This document shows positions 13,195 through 26,200 of a DNA stretch of 64,000 bases, piece after piece. Every line of letters starts with the position of its first letter. Position 1 is the stretch's first letter. The notes under the pieces are model-generated. The model saw nothing but the letters and a program-made list of their open reading frames with translations. It was not told where the DNA came from and did no database searches. The stretch covers positions 5,208,001-5,272,000 of the forward strand of contig CM034303.1 of assembly GCA_019925795.1 (NCBI GenBank), in the 5' to 3' direction. Both the position numbers and the translations under genes were made by a program. The stretch is from Dendrobium chrysotoxum (taxonomy: Eukaryota > Streptophyta > Magnoliopsida > Asparagales > Orchidaceae).

Positions 13195-14620
13195 AAATCT
13201 GTGATAATAGCATGTGTGTTTAATATCTTAACTTCTTATAAAACCCCAACACGGGATAATAAAAGTTGGGAGAGACCAAAAATTTTATATAGAAAATCGA
13301 AGAAGAGGAACAACTATAGGGTCTAGTCCAATTTCAATAATTCTCTTTATAATTATAGGTACAAGGATCCACTCTTTTGAACAATTAGAGGAAGCAGGGT
13401 TATACCATTGAAAATAATTATCTAATTTTCATTATAAATATTACAGAAGGCATATGTCTTAAAATAGACGATTAAAGTATCATAACACGGTTGAATATTT
13501 GTTGTCACATGGCAATAATCAAATGAAGAAAGTCGGTAGATTGTGGCAATGATTATTGATGGTGGTCATTGATTGTGATTGTCGAAAAATGCAATAGAGT
13601 TTTTTTAGCTCTCCAAGCTCTCCTAAGAAGAAAACGTCTTTGACTGCTCAAGCACTTCTTACCCTAAAGACATAACAATAGTTTATAAAGTGGCTCTCAA
13701 AAATCGTAATTTTCAATACAAAGTCTTCTGATCATATAGTAAAATGCACAGATTGTACAATACAATAAACAGATCCTACAGTATGTTTAGTTCAATTCTG
13801 TCAAAGATCATCCTATACGATTCACAATCGTATAGTACGATTAGTTACATTGAATCACATATCGTCCAGGACGAATCAAGTTCGTCCAGTTGAGCTCTTT
13901 GATGATCGTCCAGAACGATAAAAATCGTACAACATAATCATTAATAATTGATTAAATCCTGATTCAATTCTTTAATCTATGGGATTAAATTATGTAATTT
14001 TAATTAATGTTCATACAATATGACCAATTTAAATTAAAATTTGTATATTTTAAGTAACATATATTCAAAATATCAGATCGTACAATATGATTTAAGATCA
14101 TACATTACGATTAATTATAGTCTATTTTTAATTAATCTCATTTAATAAACTCTTTTAATTAATTTTTATTTGAACAGATCGTACATGACCGTATAGATGA
14201 TTAACAGAAAAAAAATTCAATTTACGCCCTCTTATGTGTGTGGGCATGATTGTTTAGCCAACATACACCTACTACAAAAAATAACTCAAGAAAAAATATA
14301 AAAGTACAGACTCTATCAAATACAGACTAACTTACACTAACGCAACACTATCTTGAGCCTTGATTCTTCACTTTTGCTCAATGTATATTGTACATGAAAT
14401 GGTTAGTGACACATAAACAAATTATTCAATCTGTAAACGTAGGAATAAGTATATAAACATCTAATAAAATTTGTAATCATCAAAACACAAGATCGGGCTC
14501 CCAAATTACAATAAATTATTAATGGCGGCCATCCATTGTGATTGCTAAAAATTACAATAGAATTTTTTTAGCTCTTTAACCTCCTCCTATAAAAAAAAAA
14601 GATTCTCCATTTATAGCTTT
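13195..14620. repeat. Candidate LTR remnant with CGTAC/GTACG motif cluster
   Basis: Between 13735 and 14190 there is a dense set of short, partly palindromic motifs (ATCGTATAGTACGATT, ATCGTCCAGGACGAAT, ATCGTCCAGAACGAT, GATCGTACAATATGATT). A block at 13545-13630 (TTGTGATTG...CAATAGAGTTTTTTTAGCTCT) recurs in diverged form at 14530-14600. Such motif clusters occur in the U3 of some plant LTRs, but no clean termini were found. Confidence 0.35.
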
Positions 14621-16762
14621 TTGAGACGAGCATTTTAATAAATTTAATCAAAATCCACAATACTTAACCAAACTGTCCATATTTATCCTCATGATCATAA
14701 ATCATTTATCGAGCATTTAAATATCTTAATCACTATCACAATTGAATATTCTTGAAGATCATTTGATCCTTCAAATAATATTCAAAAGTTTCAAAAAATG
14801 TTAAAGTGCTTGATTCTGATTCATTTTGACTCAAATCAAATTATTTATTATATTGATAGTTTCGTCTCATTGAAACATTTATTTTAGAGATTTATCAAAA
14901 TTAGAATAATATAACTTTTCAAAAAAAGTAATAATTTTAAAGATCAAAATTTTTTCATATTTTTATTAGCTAAATTTAAATTTAATTTTAAAATCGGACT
15001 CAGCCTAAAAAGTTGACTTACACTTCGATTAAAGATATGATAGCAAACCTCAAACAAATTCAACGCAATATTAGAGAATGTTTGTTTGGAGAAAAACAAA
15101 AAAAAAATATTTATAATATTACCATTTAAAGAATAAAAAAGAACTATCACCTTAAGAGTATTAGTTTGGCTAATTTTAATAAATTTGGCAAATAATAGAT
15201 AATGCTATAAATCATTACAAATTCAACAAAATCATCATATTGGTGTAATTTTTAATAATATGAGTTTATGGCGCATAAATATAGAAAGTTTGATAGTTTA
15301 TTTTAGAATTTTATTTGTTATTTTTGTAAATAGATAAAAATTAGAGGCTATATGTGTAATTATTATATGATTATAAGTAGAATTTGATAAATTAGAATTT
15401 CAAACTATTTGTTAATGTTAAGAGTTTATAAGATTTGAATTAATAGATCAGTAAGCATGATTAATGACTAATTTGATCAATGATAAGTTAATAAGTTAAT
15501 CTATAATTAAAACCAAAGTAAAGTAATTAGGGCTAATTGGTGCTTAATGGATTGAATAATTTTGTGATCTCATTTGATTATATTTTAATGAGTATTTTAT
15601 CATTAATTAAATTTGAAAACAAATAAATGACTTGCAATACTTCTCACAAGAAAATAATGCTTTTATGTAATTTTTATTTGCATTATATCCATAAAAAACT
15701 ATCAAGATGTAATTTTATATTTGCTCAAAATTTAATAATGATAAGTTCTAAAATTCTTAAATTTATGTAACATAAATATAATACATATATATATATATAT
15801 ATTATATCATACTCATTTTAAAGTAAATCTAATAACTCTAAAATTAAATCTAATCAAAATTTAATAAGAATATTTTATTGTACACTATAATTATGAGAAT
15901 TTTAATTTAAGTAAATATCCTTATAATATAAGTATTACAAAAAATTCATTTTAGACATAAATACTCCTACAATTATATGTTTATTAAAATATCCTCAGTA
16001 TATTTTTATTAAAACACATAATCACCTTAACGGTCACACAAAAGTTCGAAAATGAAAGTAGCTCAAACTTATGTAAGCGAACATTTAGTAATTGGAAAGC
16101 TCATGTACATGAGAATCATCCTCATCAAACTTAGATTTCAATCTACCATAAGCAAACTTATTCACCAACACAACGTAAAATTATATAACCCTACAACAAC
16201 AACGCTATCGTTGCAGGGTCTCAAGCCCTAAATGAGAAAAGTGAAGAAACGTATTAAGTAGTTAACTGTCAGCGTAAAACTTATCTTACAATCATGACAT
16301 GAAACCTATAAAACTATATAACCCTAGCTCTATAAAATAAATATCACCATGTAATAACAACTTGTAGTGTGCAAGAGCTTCTATACTTCTAATTTTATTA
16401 GACCTATCTATTAATTTATTATTATTATTATTATTAATTTTCTATATTAAAGTTGCACTTTAAGGCCATTGTAACAATTTGTTAAGAAAATTGTTTAGCA
16501 ACCACTTGCACATAACATAAAGAGGGAACACTACCTATCAAGACTCATAAAGAACTATATTGCTAGAAAGACTTTTAACCAAAATACCTAATAACCCTAA
16601 AAGAACTGAGCAGAACAAGAAAAGGGAAGGCCTCTAGCTCTAGCAATAGCTCAAATAATATGCTTGCTAGTTCTTCTGAAGGCCGTCATAAGTTCAAACC
16701 TAATATGTGATTTTCTTTAAATTAAATATACATGGACTATAAAATAAATAAAGAAATAAATA

Positions 16763-16843
<81 letters not shown>

Positions 16844-17130
16844 TGATATACACAAAATTTAATTTATAACTGACCTCATAACTATTTATTTATAATTAAC
16901 ATTAAATCCTACTTTCAATTAATAAAATATTTGAACTTCATTTAGGATAACTTTCTTACTGCTTTTTAAAATAACTTTCTAGAACAAAAAATTTTTGAAC
17001 TAAAATATTTTGTTCTAAAAATTTGTTTTAGAAATCAATAAAAATATTATCCCAACCGAAGCCTTGGAATATATTCTATTTTTAAGAAAAAAAATTATTT
17101 GATGTTGTTTACTGCTCCATTTCTCTATAT
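14621..17130. other. AT-rich spacer downstream of the FRO gene
   Basis: No gene seen. Contents include TTA-triplet runs at about 16410-16435, an eroded Tourist-like MITE at about 16934-17066 (ACTTCATTTAGGATAAC...TATCCCAACCGAAGCC) and the (AT)n tract listed separately. Confidence 0.5.
16767..16840. repeat. (AT)n microsatellite
   Basis: An uninterrupted AT dinucleotide run of about 37 units. Likely length-polymorphic. Confidence 0.95.
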
Positions 17131-17139
17131 CAAACTTAG

Positions 17140-17287
17140 GAGAAATTTATCTGTGCGGTCACCGAATAGTTCAGAGGAGAATCAGAATGCGCCACATCAC
17201 CCGGTACCATACACAGCAAAAAAAATAACGTGACGCATTCTCATTGGCCTCTGGATGCCGTTCGATGACCGCACAGAATAATTTTTC
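17140..17287. mobile_element. MULE-type foldback MITE, 9-bp target duplication
   Basis: A 148-bp element flanked by a perfect 9-bp duplication CAAACTTAG (17131-17139 and 17288-17296). The left end reads GAGAAATTTATCTGTGCGGTC. The right end, reverse-complemented, reads GAAAAATTATTCTGTGCGGTC, and the arms continue to pair into GAATGCG(C/T)CAC. A 9-bp duplication indicates Mutator-like transposition. The ends match the 2.2 kb element at 33877-36088. It sits about 550 bp beyond the FRO stop codon. Confidence 0.85.
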
Positions 17288-17838
17288 CAAACTTAGGGCC
17301 TATTTGGTACAACTGACTGACTGCTTTGTTTTTTGTATCACAACCCTATTTCCTTTTCGTTGTTGTTTTCTTGCAGCATTTTGGAATTTTTTGTGATACA
17401 AAGTTGCTTTTTGCAACCAAATCCACTGATGCGTGGGAGCAGTAAGAGCTTGTTGTCCGACTTTTCAAAAAAAAAAAAATATATAATAATCATAATAGTT
17501 TTCAAAAAAATTACTTTTCCAACAACTTCAAAATCACATTATAAAAAACTACCGCCACCCCAAACAAGCCACCATCCATACCCTAAACCTTAAAATCCAT
17601 ATGCACTATTTGGAGAAGGCAATAAATCTTAGCTGCAAAACTGATTGGGTGATAGGAGTTTACAAAGTGTCCTCAATTATAAAAGAACAAAGAAACTTAT
17701 CCAATATTGCACCCTTTATATATATATAGGTTACATGGCAACTGTTCATAAGCTTGGTTTGAGAAAAGAGAGAGACATACAATATATTCCAAATTGTAGA
17801 ATATATATTAAACATATGGCTGTATGGATGGTGGAATT

Positions 17839-20278
17839 TTAAAGATCAAAGCTGTGACTGTTGAAGTGGAAGATAGGATGGTTCCATTTACCCTTTGTGT
17901 TCTGATACCTGCACTCCCTGGCAACACTGGACTGAAGACCAGGTGGTCCACATACAATAACACCGACATTAATGTGTCCCATCTGTTCTGCATATGAGCT
18001 AAATATTGCTGGAAAAGAGAATACAGACTTGTCAAATGATTAGTCTGTAGCAAGATTTTGATTTGGAATTAAATTTGTTCATCATAATGGTCAGAATGAT
18101 AAAAGAAACTGATATGTTGCTAAATTGTTAATATGATGAAAGTTCTATAATTGACAGAAATCATGAGAATCTGGGCAGAATGATAAAAGAGTGCGATTTA
18201 AAATTTAGAATCATGCTTGCTGGAACTTAGAAAGCTTGATTCTTACTGGGAATTGAGTGAAAGAAGATGAAAAATTTTGAGCTGAAAAGCTCAGATCAAT
18301 GGCTTCAGTACATGATCAATCCAAAAAAAAGGATTTCAGCTCACTTTCTTCACTTCTTAATCCAAACAAAGGTAAAATGTTAAGAGTTTAGAATCAAGCA
18401 ATCAGTAATTCAGGAAGTTCTAGTTTGAAGTTTTTGTTATTATTATTATTTCCAACTCAGCTGGTTCCAAATTAAGGTTGACCAAATTCATTTGTGTGCA
18501 TGTATCTGCAAGAATTTGACTCCGCACCAACTACATGGTCAGTCAGATTATATGGAAGTAAGAAAATAGATCAAAGAATTTACCTCGAAAGTCTGGTCTG
18601 GTGCCGTATTGAATTGTTTGAACGCTTGTAAGATTTTCCTTTTTATCATCAGTTACGAAAATGTCATGATTCAACAAGCTTTTCTTTTCATTATCGTTTG
18701 CCATCCAACTGTCATTGCTTGAACTCTCCTTTTCCCACTTGTTCCAGAAGAAAATGACAATGGCTCCAAGTAATACTACACTTGCAACCATGCATAAGGT
18801 GAACAAAAGACCCAGGTACCACCAAGCAACAACTTGAAAAGGTTTTATGTAATATAACTCCAGCAAACCATAGAACACAATGAAGCCGATAGTAGACACA
18901 ATAACATAAATTCCTGCCCAGACTTTATGCCCTGTACCAACCAAACAAGACATCAAATTACTTGAAGTTATCAGGAGGGGAGGGTAACCCATTTTCTCAT
19001 TGAATCTGCCATCTTCCTGCAACGACAATAAAGAGAGTTAAGCACTAGATTTTATTGACGGGAAATTAATGATACAGGAAGTCTGCATACCAATGGGGGT
19101 TCTGATTCTTGAGTTACATAAGTTTGTATTTCAAGATGCAACTTGTCAGAGAAAGATGGACAAATCGATTGTGCATCAACTGTTGAAAGAAGAGAGAGCT
19201 CCATTGATTTTTTGACAGCCCAAATAACCAAAATGTTCTTTGGCGAGCAGGATTTCCCCTCGCTAGACAGATGCAGTATATCACTCAGGATGGCAAAAAA
19301 AGGTGAAATTCCAATACCTCCAGCAACAAGAATAAGATTTTCATACCTAAACAAGAAAAAAACATTAAAGCCGGGTAATTTTAAAATTTTCATGTTAAAA
19401 TGTATGATAGCAATTGCCGTGTAACGGTTAAAGAGAAAAACGATTTAAATTAAACAAGAAATACACAAGGCTACTCACATCAAGTGGTATGGTACTTCAT
19501 GCCCGTACGGCCCTTCAACAGAGACGGTTATCAGCTTAAGTTTAGACCTTAAATCATTTTGATGGTTGTCTGAGACACTGTTGATGATATCCCTCAGCTT
19601 TTCAGTCCATTTACCAAGTACTTTTATAAGAATTGACAAATGGTGTTTACCATCCAAAGGACTGGAGGAAACACTGAATGGATGCCATTGCAACCATGAC
19701 AATTCTCGAACTTGAAGGAAGATAAAACTCAAAGCGTTATAGTGGAGTCCTATAATGATAGCAAAGCTCAAAATATTATATACTGGAGTAGTTAGGGCAT
19801 GTAAGAAAATAAAGCAAGCACTATTTGGAGCAGCATTTCTCATCTAGTGGTTCGTACAATTAAATAAATTTGAAATTTGAGTTGGAGCTTCCACTAGAAA
19901 ATTCAGAAGAATTCCTATGAAACAACCGAAAATAAATAAAAAATTGATACTTGGTGGCTTGGAGAGGATCAATTCTACAGTCCCACATGGCCGACAAGCA
20001 GCTGAAACTACATCAACAGTAGTGCGTGATTGGCAGAACCTTAGGAAGCGATCTAGAATGAAAAGGAATATTGCTCCCGCTGCAAAACTGAATATGAAAT
20101 CTCCAACATGTAGAGCCAAGAAGACAACAAAAATCACGTAGAGTTGATGAGTGTAGAAGAAAACTTCGAAATAAGCCCTCCTTACAGGACGAAGTGATGT
20201 CACCCACATCAACAAGCCAGCAGAAAGGCTAATAACCCCAGGAAGATTGGCAACACCAATGTCTCTCCACTCTAGAAT
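17839..20278 (-). CDS. FRO7: FRO exons 5-9 (residues 253-737)
   Basis: Compact 3' half with introns of 201, 132, 74 and 575 bp. Exon 5 holds the second haem pair and DRFLRFCQSR. Exon 6 starts at 19749, not at the longer open frame to its right. Exon 7 carries the nucleotide-binding GGIGISPF. Exon 8 carries the late membrane segments and an acidic/Lys-rich loop. Exon 9 runs from acceptor CCAG at 18009 to TAA at 17839-17841. Confidence 0.92.
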
Positions 20279-23200
20279 CTGTAGCCAAAAGATTGGATCT
20301 CATTGGACTAATAAAGACAATGATACAAGAAAATGATGCCTGCAACTAATAATAACGTTTGAAAGAGCCTCTTTTTCATCTGAATGTACATGTGCTGGTT
20401 AAGCTTTACAAGTTTCACAATTCATAGAGATCAAGAAAAATATTACAATGTTGGTACAGAAACTCTAGTACGCATAATAGTATTTTTTAACTTGTCAAAG
20501 CTATAATATCTCAAATGCATGATTGTTTGATACAATCCATCCAATTTCAAAAAAAATAAAAGCAAAAAGCTCAAACATATTCCTTGGTGGTCACGTTCTC
20601 AATTAATTTATAGAAATCCTGATATTTCTATATTTAGAAATACTTAATTCTTATTTACTATGATTAATCACTTCCCGTTGGTTATCATTCACTTATATGG
20701 TGTCCTTTGTCGTTCATTATGCCTCATCAATAACTTCATTTTGCTCACCTCACACATTCTCTTTCTCCCATCGACTCTGACACATGTGAATTATCCTAGC
20801 ACACCCACGGATCCTCTGCACTTCCCCAAACTCCAACCCAACTAGCACCTAAAAGTCAAATTCCCTGCACCTTTTGCAGTGCATCTCTCTCTCTCTCTCT
20901 CTTTAACTCATTATCTCTACATCTCACACACACCATCATTCTCCCTTTTAACACAAGCACACCTACAAAGCAAAGACATCAGCTTTCTATGCCTCCATAC
21001 ATCTTTTTTGGCACTGTGGATAAGTTATATTGTGTGCTCTCTTTTTTTTTCTTTTACTTTTTCATTTTTCCTGTGCAAGTTACTTCTCCATAACACTCAA
21101 TACACACCTTTCCCGGTATCGTTGACCCAATGACACCTCATTCGAGTGCTCCCAAACCACCCATACGCAGCTTTCTCAATGAAGTGGAGAACAAAACACA
21201 AGTTGTGCCTTATACATCACCGTTATATTCTTTGCTTGACGTATTGGGCAGGCCTAACATCATTCTCGACAACCCTGATGCAATGGAGATGCGATATAGT
21301 AGAAAATAACTCGAAATTCATCTAAAAATTTAAACAAAAACAATTTAGAGAAACTATGCAATGACAACAAAAGAATGGGTGGGTTAAAAAAAATATTAAA
21401 AACAAGCAAAAATGAAGACCCAAAATGCATAAGTTGCATAAAAGAACAAAAACTGAACTTACATGGACTTTGATGTGGGCCCTGAAAAATTCATGCCCAA
21501 CTCTACTACGAAAGTTTATGTGCTTCTAGGTCAATTTTGTGGAAGATAGATTAGACTGCAGATAAGATACTGCCCATATATTTGACCCTTATTTTGCGAG
21601 GACTTTATGATCTAGTTCCAAATTTTTCATAGGCACCAGCACCTAAGGTTTGTTAGAAGTTAAATGCTTAGCATATAGTAGTAACAAATTTAATAAAGAA
21701 TTGAAAATTTATCACTTGAAACTTAAATTTCATTTGAATGATTTGAATTTTTGCTTCAAAGTTGTGGCCAGTAAATTTCATTTGAATGATTTGAATTTTG
21801 TGAACTTTATTGATATTTTTGTATTTTACTCTACGTAAAGATTTGATGGAATTTTAAAGATAGAGTCCCTTCCGTTTAATATTTGATTTCAACATGGTCA
21901 GCATCGGGATATTTTAATGATTTTATTTTATTACTTGAACCTCTTTCAACTCTACACACTTACTGATAGAAGATTAGCTTTTAAGTGCCTTTATAAAAAG
22001 AGGTGAAGACCTACTGTAAAATTAAAATCAAATGCCTTCATGAATTTTACAGTCGTATGTTCATTCATAAGAATAGAATCTATGGTAAACAATTTAAAAT
22101 TTGTTGTTTGGACATCTTTTCATCTTTCATAAAATTCAAATCTCGTTAACTCTAGTTCTTGCAAGGAGGATGATTGGACTTAAAATGTGGGACTTACAAC
22201 TCTGCACTTTAAATCGAGTGGTCAAATTGAAAATATCATGTAAAATGCGATCTTAAATCTACGCTTTAAAGGGATATTGTGAGTTTTCAAAATAATCGCT
22301 CGCTCTCCAAAAATGGGTTGCCTAATCCCAAAGCAGGGCAAAATAGAATTCGCTTTTATTTTAGCCTACGCGGCATCTTAGATCTCAAATTTAAGAATTT
22401 GATGCACTTAATCGAAGCACATGGAGGCAATTTTGTTATGCAAAGTAATTTGAACTTTTTTAAACAATCATGAGATTACAACACAATTGTCCGCTTCTCG
22501 AAGCAAGGTAATTTTGAATTTAATATCTATCAAACCGCAAAGCATTCTCAGACCACAAATTTAAGAATACAGTGCAATGACTAAAGCAAATGCAAGGATT
22601 TTGAACTTTCAAAAGTGATTTAAAATTTAAAATAAATTGAGATATTTCAATATATTGACACTCTTCCAAGAGTGAGAAATTTAAAATTCATTAATTTTTC
22701 AATCTATCAAGTATTTTCAGAAATTATATTTGTGAAAGTAATACATTTATCAGAGCACATGCAGACATTTCAATTTAAGAGATCTAATATTCTTGCACAA
22801 ATTTTCAATGCACCTGCATCATGTGCCTACACAGTTTTTAGTATACTTGCATGCAGTGGCGGAGCCAGAAAATATACTTAGGGGGGGGCCTAAATTAATT
22901 TTTTAAAAGTTTGCTCAACTTTTTACATCGGGGCTTGAGACCGATATAGACAATTTAAAAATGATAAAACTGTTGATAGATAATTAGTTAATTTTCTTAC
23001 TTCACAAGTTAAATTTGCCTTGCAAATTAAAGTTGGTAAGATGGAAGGAAAATCAAGGCCTTGTATACATTAATTCTTTGATATCATTATAAACACAACA
23101 TTAAAAAAAAATCATCAAATCGCTTAATTTCTGTTAGAACATGTTCAATATATTTATTAAATATGCGATATTAACATCTCATTGCAAAAAAATCATAAAA

Positions 23201-26200
23201 TCTCTTTAAGATCAAATCAATACCGGATTAAACTGAAATCAACCAAAAAAAATATTTCCTTAGTTAAGTAAAATTAAACTTAAAAATTTGGGGCTAAAAG
23301 ATAAAAATCCACACAAGGCATCACGCGCCATTTGTTAGCACTCTCTCAGCATACCGCGAGGACCACGTTCTCTGCCACTGCAGCTGCTCTACTGCAGTCT
23401 ACCAAGTAGCCGCTCAGCACTCCATTTACAACTAATTGTCCTCTATTTATCATTGTATATACTCACTCATGTACCCATATACAGGTGTAGAAGATGTTAC
23501 AGTTATAAACAACAAAAGGAATTTTTCCTACCCTATTCTTCTTCTTCTCCTTGTCACGAGAGAGATCTAACAACGGAAAAATGAGGAAGGGGAACAGGCG
23601 CAGGAAAAAAGATTTAAAAAGAGTTTTTGGCATAAAAAATAGCGGCTTTGCGTGAAGACCTGCTAGCTGAGAGGAGAACAAATGACAGAGGAATGGCAAA
23701 GGAATTGTCAAAAGATGTGATCTAACTAATTTGTCTTTAGTTGGTTATATTTCACTAAAGATGGCATATTTAGCAGCTTAAAGTGTGAATAATAAATTCT
23801 AGATTTCCTCCTATACCATGTTATATTCATAAGACCTATAGCAGTGATAGGAGCCTTGGAGAGGAATTTGTATATTTTTCATATGCGTTCATCATTCTGA
23901 CATGGTGCTATGAACGTGCCACCATTCCAGTGGAAGTTGGAAGAGAGACTATAGATGCGTAGATGGTGTTCTATCAAACCATCTAGCAATCAGAAGTACT
24001 TGAGCGGATGATCAGATCCTTTGTGAATGAATTGGATAATGGCTCCCTTAATTATCCTCTGCCATTTTTTAGGGGGGGCACGTGCCCCCCCTTGCCCCCC
24101 TCCGCCCCTACTTGCATGACATAGTTTCATAGTTGCATAGTTTTTGATAAGTGTGACGTATTTGCACATTTCTTAGGTGTTTTAATAGAATTTGAAAGTC
24201 ACATCGTGATATGTGCAAATGATTTGAAAATATTCAAATTTGATTAGTCTACATGCCTTCATTATACTTGCATGAGTTTTGATACATTACAACAGAGTTG
24301 AAAACCCTCTTGTGAAACTTGCTTAAGTGCTGAAATTATCTAAATTTTAATGTTAGTGTTTATATTATCACTAGCAAGCTTGGAAATTTTTCATTTTTGA
24401 GTTATTTTAATGATCGCCTTCTATCCATTTGCACAAAAATATTATGAATCCAATGGCATGGAAGACGAATTTAGGAAAAGTTTGGCACAATTTTCATGAT
24501 GTCCTTATCATTGTAATATAATTGGTTTTAAAGTCGTGGGTCCAAGGGGAAACTAGTTCTTCTCTTATAAATATGAGGGCATGGCAATTCATTTCTTCCA
24601 TCCTAAGTCACATGAATATATTACTGTGCGTTTTTAAGAGTTTTAGGAGCGTGATAGCAAGATTCTATTTGTGTTCTTAATAAGCTCTCAAATTCTTGAA
24701 AAGTTCCATGTAAATCCTGCTCGAAATCAACTTATGCTCTGCTCCTTGCTTGCAATTTCATTCTAACTTGTTAATTCTATTTGAACCTAACTTCATTTTG
24801 ATACTGCATTTGCATGCAAAAAGCATCTTTTATTTTGCTCTTTTGAGTTTTATGTCCACTGAAAAATTTCATCAACCTCCTGGTGTTTCCCAACATAAGA
24901 GAAATCAATAGGGAATCTAGGCTTGTCCATCACACACAAAAAAAGAAGTGCATGGTAAATGTCCTATGAAACTATGGTAGAAATTCTCAAATCCCATCGC
25001 ACAAAGGTAAGCATGTATAGGATATCTGCATAGAAAAATTTTGCAACAAACATAATTTTACCCTCCACACTATGAGCTTGTTCGAATGCAGGATTTAGGC
25101 CATATTTAGGCAAGATTTAAGCTAAGTCCTGCCAAACGCCAAAAAATACGAAGTTAAATCTCATGGCAAGTCTAATATTGATTTCACGTTGTTTTCGTCA
25201 TTTTTACCCTAAATCGCGGATTTTGTAAATCCGAGTTATTTGCGGATTTCGTAAATTCGACAGAAGAAGCGCGCAAAAGGGGAGAAATATCGACACCTTT
25301 GCGGCGAGCTCCTGGCGCTACTTCCGATCCGAAAGGAACTTTATCGGAGGAGGCGAAGAAGCTTCGACTCCTTCAGAACTCTACTTCACTAACAACAATA
25401 AATGTAGAAGAGTAAAAGCAAACCCTAGACAAGCCATGGCAGGCGACTGATTCGAAGCTCTACCTCACGCGCGCGGTAACAAAGAAACAGAAAAGAGGAA
25501 ACCCAACCCGACTATAAGGATTAGATTAATTCTTAATTATGCATTAATTTAATTAGTTTAATTATTATAATTTAAAATATAAATATTTAATTAGGTAATT
25601 AGTAATGTAAATATTAATTAAATAATTAGTTATTAATAGAATAATAAATTGATTAATAAGATGATTATAAGTATAATTAGTAATTAAAAATTTATTAAAA
25701 TAATATTTAAAAAATTAATGAAATAATTAGTAGTGCAACAAGGTAATTAAATGATCAATAATTTTAAATTATAATTAAATAATTAATTAGATAATTATCA
25801 TTATAATTAGTATTGAAATACTTATTAAAATAACACCTAAATAAATTGGTAATAAAACACTTATTAAGGCAACACTCTAATTATAGCATTCATAATTATA
25901 ATTTATTAGTATTAATTAAAATTAGAATTAATAATTAACTCATATTTAAAACATAAATATCATATGAGTTAACCACCTTAAATCCTGAATAGCAGTGCCA
26001 AATCACGAAATTATTAAGATTTAGCATAGTTCTTACCAAACAATTTTCAGGATTTAAAACCCTCAAAATTTAATAAATTCGAATTCAGAGGATTTACAAA
26101 GTCCTTCTTAAATTAAATCTTAATTGCATCCAAATAGGTCCTAAGAAAAGTGTGCATGGAGTTTACCCACTACATCACGACTGTTGCCTCTGAGTCTCTC

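Noticed and set aside
17808..18053. 81-codon minus-strand ORF overlapping FRO exon 9
   Set aside because: Wrong frame. The spliced frame gives the conserved VCGPPG and HFNSHSFDL end.
19844..20215. Extension of FRO exon 5 to the in-frame stop (LFIFGCFIGILLNFLV)
   Set aside because: Intron read-through: splicing at 19951 to 19749 restores the conserved KPPRLHYNALSF junction.
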